Shown here in pieces: positions 55,505 to 64,000 of a stretch of 64,000 bases of DNA. The position numbers and the translations under genes were made by a program. This DNA comes from Protea cynaroides. Its lineage: Eukaryota; Streptophyta; Magnoliopsida; Proteales; Proteaceae. Positions within the stretch are counted from its first letter, which is position 1; every line of letters starts with the position of its first letter. The stretch lies in the NCBI GenBank assembly GCA_028583415.1, contig CM053275.1, forward strand, positions 87,538,278 to 87,602,277, written 5' to 3'. The notes under the pieces were generated by a model, which searched no databases, was not told the origin of the DNA, and was given only the letters and a program-made list of their open reading frames with translations.

Positions 55505-57486
55505 TGTTGGACTTTGTGTTGTCATTATTGGCAACTTGGTAGATGTGGTAGAGTGATAGTGAGCACACAGTCAAAGAAATCAGGAGAGAGAGTGTCTGTG
55601 CAGTGGCAAAGCTGGAACAACCTCGTAGTTGTATTCTACAGTGTTCTACATCCCTTATAGTGTGTCTCAGATGGCTTGCAGCGAGTTGAATGATATTTTA
55701 TATTGAATTTGATGAGAGAGATTGTCTGTGGGCCCCACTAAGTGATGTGGCAGTGTTTTTGATAATGTGGCAGTCTTTCTAATGATCTGGCAGTGTTACA
55801 CAATGATTCTAGTGATGTGGCAGAGTTTATGATTGCGTGAGAGTAATTCGCAGTGTTACACAATGATCCTAGTGATGTGGCATAGTTTGATGGGATAATT
55901 GGCATCGTGTTGTCATCATATGCAATATTACATGAAGAGAGAGAAAGTGTGGGTGGGACCTGCTGTGCCAAGGTGGCATGCCACCATGGCAGCTAGCCTG
56001 GCCGAGGGCTGAGGCACCACAGTGGCAGCCAGCAGCACCATAGCCGAGGCTAGTAGCACCTGCAGGTGCCCCACAACCAAGGCTAGGCAGCAGTCTCAGG
56101 CCCTGTGCCATGCACAAGTGCAGCAGCAAGTTGCGCATGGTCCCTGCCGCTTTCCCAGCAAGCGCCCATAACCTGTTTGATGAGGTTTCTAGAGAGAGTG
56201 AGAAGGTGTTCGATAAAAATCTTAGAGAGAAGCACCTCTTGGACAAAAAGTTTCTGTACAGGTTTTGTTAAATGAGAAATTGGTTACAGAGGTGCTTTGT
56301 TGGTTTGTTAGGGGCGTTTTAGGAAAAGACATATGAAGAAGATCTGAAATCGGCCGCCAAAAAGAAGCCACGAAACTTAGATCCCAATATGACGGGTTGT
56401 AAAGGTGCGGGTTTGCGTGTATCTCAGCAGGTGCGTCGTTATCCTCCCGGGCACCTTCTAGTTGGACGGAGGCAACATAAAGTAATGCGCCACGAACTAT
56501 TCTGTTAGCGCATTGATTCTAAGTGGCATGCTTTTGGTACAGCGGCAAGGAGATCCTGATCAAAGGGCCATCGTCAGCTCCGATCGTCGGTGACGTGATC
56601 TGCAAGATCGCAAGGCTCATATCAAATCCAGCCTGTATGTAGATGATCCGAGGGCCGCCAAAGAAGATTCTCGGTGCAGCGAATTAGATCTCGACAACGC
56701 ATCAACTTGGCGAGCTACGGTGTTGCGCGAGTGCGTCAAACCCTCAAAAAAGATTCCATTTGCTTATTTTTGGTTGGTAGAACTTTAAACTGCCATAACT
56801 TTGTCTTTCGAGCTCCAAATCAGGCGGTTCAACTTGCACTTTTCATATTTTTGGATTCTCTATCTACTGGGCGGTGTTGGGACCCGTCCTTGTGATGGTT
56901 CCCTGGGATTGAATATTCCCACTGTCTACGTTGCTAATTGACGATGTGTCGTCGTGTTGGGGCAGCTATAGGACCCTTTTTCTAGAAAAAACGCTGAGAA
57001 AAATTGAAAAGAGGGTTTTGAAGACATACAGAAGGTTTTTTAGGATTTTGTGCCCTATGGGAGTAATCAATCACCAACTTCCTCTTCTTTATGCATCAAT
57101 GGAGTGCCAGGTCCCTGTGAGAGGTTAGTAAAGTTTCTATTTTCACATTCATGGTGATTATGGATTAGGTGAAAGAGATTGGAAGCTTGTGAACAAGGTG
57201 TACTCTATGAATCAATCTCTACCATCATTGAAGGCTGTTGAAGAGTTCTTGAGAGCAGTGTGAAGCTTCAAAGAGATTGTCTGCCATTCGAAAGCATTGT
57301 TTGTCAGATTTTTCATTTCTCTATGCTTTCAATATATTGTATGCTAGCATAGGTGAAAGTTGTTGAATAACTAGCTAGTGGAAAAAAATTATAAGGCATT
57401 ATTATAAGCTTAAAAATTATTATTTACTTCCCGTGGGTGCGGGTTAAGTGTGGTGTGTGCAGCATGTGCTGAACACTGGTTGTCAT
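55505..57486 (+). mobile_element. Copia-like (SIRE-type) LTR, left part
   Basis: Starts TGTTGGACTTTGTGTTGTCATT and is homologous to 15,562-17,280. It stops in the phrase GTGTGCTGAACACTGG where a Tekay-like LTR is inserted. The remainder must lie beyond the window. Confidence 0.65.
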
Positions 57487-60088
57487 TGTCACACCCCAAT
57501 TCTGTACTATTCAGAATGATGTGATGAACCGCTAATAAACCAACGGTTCAACCAGGATCTCAAATAGGCTATCCCCGCGTTATCTAAACTTACACACATC
57601 CGTAATCATAATCAGAGTAAATACACAATAGCGAAAGTCTTATAATAAGAAGAACTGAGAATCTATGTGATATTAAAATTTAAATAACAATTTATTCTGT
57701 TTCAACTGAGACATAAATATTTAAATACCAAATACATGTCTTAATAAATCCAAATAAAGAAACCTATAAAATATCTAATCAAATACACACGAGTTGCACT
57801 CGCAAGAGGAGTCGTGTGTATCCACTTCAGCTCCAGCTTCCATTGCTGTCACATTCCCTTACACAGACGCATTCATATAATCTTCAACGGTATAACCTGC
57901 ATCATCAACTAAAAATATTCGACGTTGAGGGGTGAGCACACATCACGGCTCAGTGAGTAGCCAAAACAATGCAACAGTACATATGCATGCAATCAATTTA
58001 TATCTTTGGTCCGATTTAAAGTTTGCAGTATGCAATAGAAAGGTTTAGGTAGCCAAAGGTCGCGTTTATTGACCCCGCCTCTATACACAAGTGTGTGACG
58101 TCACCTGAAGATCACGTTTATCATCGACTCACATGCACCCAACCATGAACATTATATAACAAAGGTTAACGTTTATTGCTATATATTGCCATACCAACAC
58201 GTAAGCCCCTGTTAGCGAGGGCTGCAAACTGGGCTCGCAACTAACCAATCTTAATGCCAAAAAGTGTATCCAAGGCCCCACCCCAGTATCCCTCAGAATG
58301 TCCATAGAGATAGAGCTAAGGCCCCCCGGTAGAGTCAGAGACTACAAGGACCGATACCACCTCCCCTGATACTCTACGATATAATAGTTCTGCTAAAGTA
58401 ATGGCGATACGACAATGCTAATGCATAAAACTTGAGTTAGAGATAGAGCTAAAGTGCTGAGACCCGCCAAAGATTAACGTTTATTGACGTTCTCATCACA
58501 CCTCCCCTGATACTCGCTCACATCAAGTACATCAACCACACACATACAAGCACATGCCTATTCCTATCATCATCATCATCATCATGTTATGAATAATAAA
58601 GTAAATATGCATGAACAAGTAATAGAAATATTGGATGACATGTTGTATGCACATTATAAACATATTCGCATAGAATCAAGCATGGCATAGGACTCAAGAA
58701 AATAGAAAACAGTTTTGTTATTAACCAATTAGTTTGGAGTTCTGGTTCTTCACCTTAGCTTGCTAATAGATCCTCTTCCAAGCTTTAGAATCACTTTTAT
58801 AATGTTATTATATTGCTAGAAGACCTAACAAAGTCGATAGAATTTAATTAGAATTTATTCGGAATTCAAAAACCATGCTGTTAACTGAGGGTCGGAGGTA
58901 GGGTCGGAGTCCTGATCGATCCTGGGTGCGACCCTCCCTTGATTCTGAAGTTCCCGAACACTGAGGGTCGATGGTCAGAATCACCTAGGGTCGGATGGTC
59001 ATCGACCCTCGGTGCGACCCTCGGTGCACTTTGGTCAAATTTCCTCTTTTTAATCCATTCTTCGTGCTTTGATCCTATGGCTTGCTCCTACATTCCATTC
59101 TACATTCATTCCATGGTCTGAAACCATGTATAACCCACCTAGATTGCTTTCATGCATTCTCCTATGGTTTTCCATGAAAACCTAACCATAGATTGATGGT
59201 TTAGGTTTCTCCGAGATCACACTCTCACCAATAGCTAACCTAAGGTTTGTAAAAACTCATGGAATTAGTATCCATACCTGAGAAAAATAATCCTTCTCTG
59301 CAACTCTTCTCTTTTGGCTTAATTCTCTTCCTTGTTTCTGTGAGGATAATGGAAAATCGATGTGATCCTCCTCTGGATGGACATGTGTATCCTGTAATCG
59401 ATGAAGATCGATTGTATTCTATTGGAGTCGCCACCTAGATTAAGGTCTAGGACCTCTAAAAATGTAGCCTCACCCTAAGGTAAGACTTCTATTGACTCAT
59501 GACCCAATGTATCGGTTCTTTGGTCTGCAAGAGATCGGGTAAGTATTCAGGGTACGGTAATGGGAAGGTGTTAGGCACCCAAACCGCCCGATCAATATCG
59601 GCCTCCTAAACTTTCCTTAATTTCTAATTTTGACTGTGCTTGGTCAACTGGATGACTAGGGTTCAATGGGGGATGTCCTAAACCAAGTTGTTAAGTTATT
59701 CTAACCTAGGGTTCAGCCAATCATGTTTTAAAGTAAATAAACAAGCAAATGTAATGTACAATATCATACAGTGAACCGAACCAAAGATGGTTCGGTCTTG
59801 GACTGAATCTGAGACGTGTAAGACATCTCAAACTGCCTACGTATTTCAATCCTAGAAATCAAGTCCAAAAACGTAGTTCGAAATGGGTTGTGTGATTAAA
59901 GATTATGGAAGTGATTTATGCATTTGCTTCAATTAGATTCTTTGTTGTTCAAGTTGAAGTTTATGCTGGATGTATGGTTGATGGGTGGCTTTGTACCGTA
60001 TTTGGGATTCCCAAATTGCCTACGTATTCTAGGGTTTGCCCTAGAAATCAGGTACGACGTAGTTCGAAATTTGTGAGAGTCAGATTTG

Positions 60089-60467
60089 GAATGTGTACCA
60101 AATTCCTTCCATTTTTGTCAATAGGATCTAGGGATGAGACCTAAATTTCTACCATTTTTATTTGGGATGTGTACCAAATTCTTTCTAATTTCTGTTAATA
60201 GGATCTAGGGATGAGACCTAAATTCCTACCATTTTTATTTAGAATGTGTACCAAATTATTTCTAATTTTGTCAATAGGATCTAGGGATGAGACCTAAATT
60301 CCTACCATTTTTATTTGGGATGTGTACCAAATTCTTTCTAATTTTGTCAATAGGATCTAGGGATGAGACCTAAATTCCTATCATTTTTATTTGGGATGTG
60401 TACCAAATTATTTCTAATTTTATTAATAGGATCTAGGGATGAGACCTAAATTCCTACCATTTTTATT
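60089..60467 (+). repeat. Five tandem copies of a ~76-bp unit
   Basis: Units share GGGATGTGTACCAAATT, TTTCTAATTTTGTCAATAGG and ATCTAGGGATGAGACCTAAA. Copies begin near 60,089, 60,164, 60,240, 60,315 and 60,391. Confidence 0.85.
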
Positions 60468-60874
60468 GTTTCCATTTTTAGGTTTCTAGGGTTTCCTATC
60501 CCTTTTCATTGTGATTTTCATTTTTTAGGGTTTCATACCCTAATTATTCTCTTTATTCTAGGGTTTATTTTGCCCTAATTATTCTTTCCATTTTTAGGGT
60601 TTCACCACCCTAATTGTTCAATTCTTTCCATCTTAGGGTGTATCTTGCCCTAGTTGTTGTACAATGTAAACAATCTAACAAAGCAATGTGAGCTTAAATA
60701 TAGCAATGTAAGCATCCAAATATAGCATGTTGGAAATATATTCAAATTTAGCAACACATCAGTCAAAAATGGCAAGTGAGCATGTGAATCAATACAAACA
60801 TGGTAAGTGTGCTTCCAAACATGGCAGTATTATGTAAGCAAGTGTAGTAGACAAATATGGCAATAAGCATGTGT

Positions 60875-60990
60875 AGCATTCCAATCATGGCAATGTGATT
60901 ATTCCAATTATGGCAATGTGATCATTCTAATTATGGCAGTGTGACTATTCCAATTATGGCAGTGTGACCATTCCAATTATAGTAGTGTAT
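60875..60990 (+). repeat. Short tandem repeat of ~24 bp
   Basis: About four copies of TATGGCA-TGTGATTATTCCAAT-type units inside the 4.6-kb LTR. Confidence 0.7.
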
Positions 60991-62690
60991 GCATACGAGC
61001 ATCCGAACATAGCATGTGAACAAATATAACATCAAATATGGAATGTGAGAAACAACCAAAGCATATGAGAATCAATCAAAACATGATGGAACACGCAGCA
61101 AGATGACAGCTTTGTCAGGCTGGACCAAAATGGGCACATAGGGCACTGTACTTACTCAAAAAATTCTTAAAAGATATCCCTGGAAAGAAGACTTAGAGGC
61201 CAACATTTTGTCTCAAGGAAGAGAATCCTAAAAGAGACCATAGGCAGGTCGAAAACATTCCCCAAGTATAGGCAAATACACTGGTCAAGTCTGTTCCAGA
61301 TTTTTGACCAGTTGCACCATAAATTCCAAATAAAATTCTATTCTTAATGAAAATTAAATACAGACATATATCTATGTAGATAACTGTCTGATATAAAATT
61401 TCATTAAGAAAAAAAAGTTAAAACAGTATATTTTCTTTGTGAAAAATGACTCTTTTCAATCATGCAAATCAGCACATCATGACAGATCTGAAATCAAAGC
61501 AATATGTACTTAAAAATTGATATCAATTCAAAAAAAAATAGAAAAAATATAAAACCAGTGCCATTTTTTAGAAGACTTTCATGTCTAAAAAGTTCATGTT
61601 AAGTGGATTTTCTGATTATGGGCATAAGACCTTTGTCTAGAGACTTTCCGATGGAGGATTGCATTACATCCGAGAAAAATAGCAATGTCAAAGACAAATT
61701 TTTTGATATATTTCCCCAATTCAAAATGGAACGAAATTTTTAGGGTAGTCTTCTATCATATCAGAGAGACTCGCATAAAATTTTGGGCTTCAAAATCTTA
61801 GAAAAAATACATATGATGTACGTCCTAAGTTTGAACCCTAAATCTGGAATTTTCAGATCAGAAAATCACTTTATGAAATTTACAAAAAACATCAAACATC
61901 ATTGTATATCAATCAAAAATTCATCATTGAATAGCTTAGACAAATTATCATTCATGAAAAATGTTAGACATAGGCATCCTAACATTAACAAGCATGTAAT
62001 AAAGCATTCAGGATTGAGATTTCATGAAAATTAGCCTTTTTTAAGCAAAATTGGCATTCGGGCATTATAACGACCTCTAAATTTGTTTAGAGTACTAACC
62101 TTGGGCTCAAATCGAGCGAAACCGTTGATGAAGGGTGACTGGGGGTTGTATCAATCCCCTTTGAATGTGAATCCTCCTTCTCCTCTCTTCTGCTTCTTTC
62201 TCTCTTCTCTTTCTCTCTTTTCTTCTTCTCTTTTCTTTCTTTTCTCTTTTCTCTCTCTTTCTTTCTTCCTCTCTCACGTTTTCTCTCTCTCACTCACGTT
62301 TCTCTCTCTCACCCACGTTCCCCTCTCTCTTTGGTATGGAAAAGGATCCCTCCTCTCTCCTATTTATAATTTTTCACTCATTTTCTAGAAGATCCTTCTT
62401 TCCTTTTCTTCTTTTTTCTCTCCATTTTTTCTTCTTTCCTTTCTTTTCTTCCTTCCCACGTTTTTTCTTCTTCCTTTCTTTCCTTTTTCTCATTCTTCTT
62501 CTAGAAAACCCCTTCTCTCTTTCCTTTCTCTCTTCTTTCCTTTTCTTCTTCATTTTTTTCCTTCCTTTTTTTCTTTTCTCCCTCTCTTTCTTTCACGTTT
62601 TTTTTTTCTAGAAAACGTGAAGGGGAATCTTTTTCCCCCCTTTTTTTTTTTTTATTTTTTTTATTTCTCCCTCTTTCCTTTTTTCTTCTC

Positions 62691-62953
62691 AAGATTTTTT
62701 TGGATTATCTCAAAACCCTAAATCCCCTTATCTTTCACGTTTTGTCTCTCCCCTCTTTACTTTTTCTTCTCAAGATCTTTTTGGATTATCTCAAAACCCT
62801 AAATCCCCTTCTCTTTCACGTTTTCTCTCTCCCCTTTTTCATTTTTCTTCTCAAAATCTTTTTGGATTATCTCAAAACCCTAAATCCCCTTATCTTTCAC
62901 GTTTTCTCTCTCCCCTCTTTCATTTTTCTTCTCAAAATCTTTTGGATTATCAT
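62691..62953 (+). repeat. Three to four tandem copies of an ~81-bp unit
   Basis: Units carry TTTTTGGATTATCTCAAAAC, CCTAAATCCCCTT and TCTTTCACGTTTT, starting near 62,691, 62,773, 62,854 and 62,935 (last partial). The period is a multiple of three, so a frame reads through as a repeated peptide; this is not evidence of coding. Confidence 0.85.
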
Positions 62954-63001
62954 TTACATATAATAATATATATTATATACATATATACATATATATTTTA
63001 T

Positions 63002-63006
<5 letters not shown>

Positions 63007-63075
<69 letters not shown>
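63007..63075. repeat. (TA)n microsatellite
   Basis: A pure AT/TA run within the 4.6-kb LTR. Confidence 0.97.
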
Positions 63076-63078
<3 letters not shown>

Positions 63079-63782
63079 TATAATATATATAATATATATA
63101 AATACTATGCACATGAATGAACTGGTTCGAAACGGGTTGAGACCGACTTAGGTTGACCGAGTTAAACCGATATGGGTTGAGCTAGGTTGGACCAAAACCG
63201 GCTTGAACCGGAGTTGACCGGATTGATTGGAATTAATCGGGTTTTCTCTCCTTGTCATTTCATGGGACATTTCCGTTGTCATCCCGCATGGAATTTTCCG
63301 ATGGCCTCTATTTCAAATTTTTTGCGTTCATTTTGTAGAACATTAAAAATGAGGAATATAGGAACTGGAATCACCTGAATCCGATGTAGAACGGAAAAGA
63401 TATGCAGCTTTGAAGTTCTGACGATAATTTTGCATGCAAGCTTGCATGGGACCCACTGGTGACTTCTACCCGGGATTTTTTTACGTCCACTTTGTAGAAC
63501 ATCATGAATGAAGAATAATGGTCTTGGAATCATCTAAATCCGATGTCGGATGATCAAGATATGATGATTTGAAATTCAAACAATCCAACTTAGGATAATT
63601 TGCATGAAGGCCCCTAGGATTATTTATAATAATTTCATAAACCTCCCTCATATGTATCATCTGACTAAAATGGTCATATCTTCCTCATTTGATATCGAAA
63701 TTGAGCAATTCTAGTCTCGTTTCGAAGATAATTCTATGACCTACGCATCCATGCAAAATTATAACCCATGACCTTGCTGTGG

Positions 63783-63842
63783 ACCCATTGAAAACTTCCT
63801 CAAATTCACAGACCCATTGAAAACTTCCTCAAATTCACAGTC
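63783..63842 (+). repeat. Direct duplication of 30 bp
   Basis: ACCCATTGAAAACTTCCTCA followed by AATTCACAG occurs twice in tandem. Confidence 0.9.
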
Positions 63843-64000
63843 AAGAATCCAAACTTTCGATCACCTTTCTTCTTTTTGTTGTCCACACACCAGCAGGACT
63901 TTGTTTAGCTAGGATGGCAAAAATGGGGTGCTTACAGTTTCTCTTCTTCTTCTTTTCCTTCTCTTCTCTTTCTCTCAATTCAATTAGGCTTGTGAAAGGA

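Larger units (their letters stand above)
59339..63936. mobile_element. 4.6-kb solo LTR with GTTTC duplication
   Basis: From TGTGAGGATAATGG to GGGGTGCTTACA, 4,598 bp, flanked by GTTTC (59,334-59,338 and 63,937-63,941). The host LTR continues without loss. It has no coding sequence. The phrases GGAGTCGCCACCTAG near 59,425 and GGGAAGGTGTTAGGCACCC near 59,563 are familiar from very long LTRs of the Tat/Ogre group (from memory, moderate). Inside are tandem repeats, a long pyrimidine tract (62,170-62,700) and a (TA)n. Confidence 0.75.
57487..64000 (-). mobile_element. Tekay-like LTR, interrupted, runs off the window
   Basis: Begins TGTCACACCCCAATTCTG and follows the LTR of the element at 17,891 (same AAAGGTTAACG modules at 58,158 and 58,468, GGGTCG array at 58,887-59,035) to 59,338. 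It resumes at 63,942 and leaves the window at 64,000 in AATTCAATTAGGCTTGTGAAAGGA. Whether it is solo or part of a full element cannot be told. Confidence 0.85.

Noticed and set aside
60089..60467. CRISPR-like regular repeats
   Set aside because: Contiguous tandem units without spacers, in a plant LTR.
62083..62963. Phe/Ser/Leu-rich and Lys/Glu/Arg-rich frames, including a repeated DYLKTLNPL peptide
   Set aside because: Pyrimidine-rich tract and an 81-bp tandem repeat whose period is a multiple of three; inside a non-coding LTR.

Overview
The window is nuclear DNA from a flowering plant. Plant Ty3/gypsy elements of the Tekay type, a TRIM, LINE remnants, Mutator-like and PIF-like MITEs, a tRNA-Ser(AGA), pectinesterase-inhibitor-type genes and a WAT1-type transporter remnant all point that way. 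The species cannot be named from the sequence. Gene density is very low. The only intact-looking genes are the tRNA at 40,119 and a nearly intact PMEI-like gene at 42,536.

The backbone is an old segmental duplication. Unit 1 (about 158-31,540) and unit 2 (about 34,159-43,590) carry the same order of parts: flanking repeat, LINE remnant on the minus strand, tRNA-Ser, AT-rich repeats, TATA box, PMEI-like gene. Unit 1 has been inflated to about 31 kb by insertions, unit 2 to about 9.5 kb. Each unit shows the other's empty sites, so several insertions can be bounded exactly.

Region by region: (a) 1,259-10,998, a MITE-like element holding a Russian doll of four solo LTRs, bounded by AAATA and GAAAT target duplications. 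(b) 14,176-14,502, a tRNA-Ser pseudogene split by a 234-bp hairpin MITE with a 9-bp target duplication. (c) 15,562-17,763, a copia-like LTR. (d) 17,891-29,749, a complete but decayed 11.9-kb Tekay-like element on the minus strand with 2.3-kb LTRs, initiator-tRNA-Met primer site, polypurine tract and TGATC duplication. It carries an extra gene in antisense orientation between primer site and gag. It landed 18 bp upstream of the TATA box of the first PMEI-like gene, now a pseudogene. (e) 31.6-38.4 kb, MITEs, LTR fragments and a 723-bp LINE insertion. (f) 40.1-43.1 kb, the tRNA gene, a ~180-bp tandem repeat and the second PMEI-like gene. (g) 44.8-48.9 kb, repeats and a short non-autonomous LTR element. 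(h) 49.4-51.1 kb, a WAT1-type pseudogene with a TRIM in its last exon. (i) 51.9-55.0 kb, a PIF/Harbinger-like element. (j) 55.5-64.0 kb, three nested LTRs.

The most unusual signal is in the Tekay-like family. Every LTR carries two dense arrays of a short motif with core GGTCG on both strands, and the letters around the core are specific to the LTR subfamily. In the full-length element a third array lies directly upstream of the antisense gene. The arrangement looks like an element-specific protein-DNA recognition system; that function is inference.
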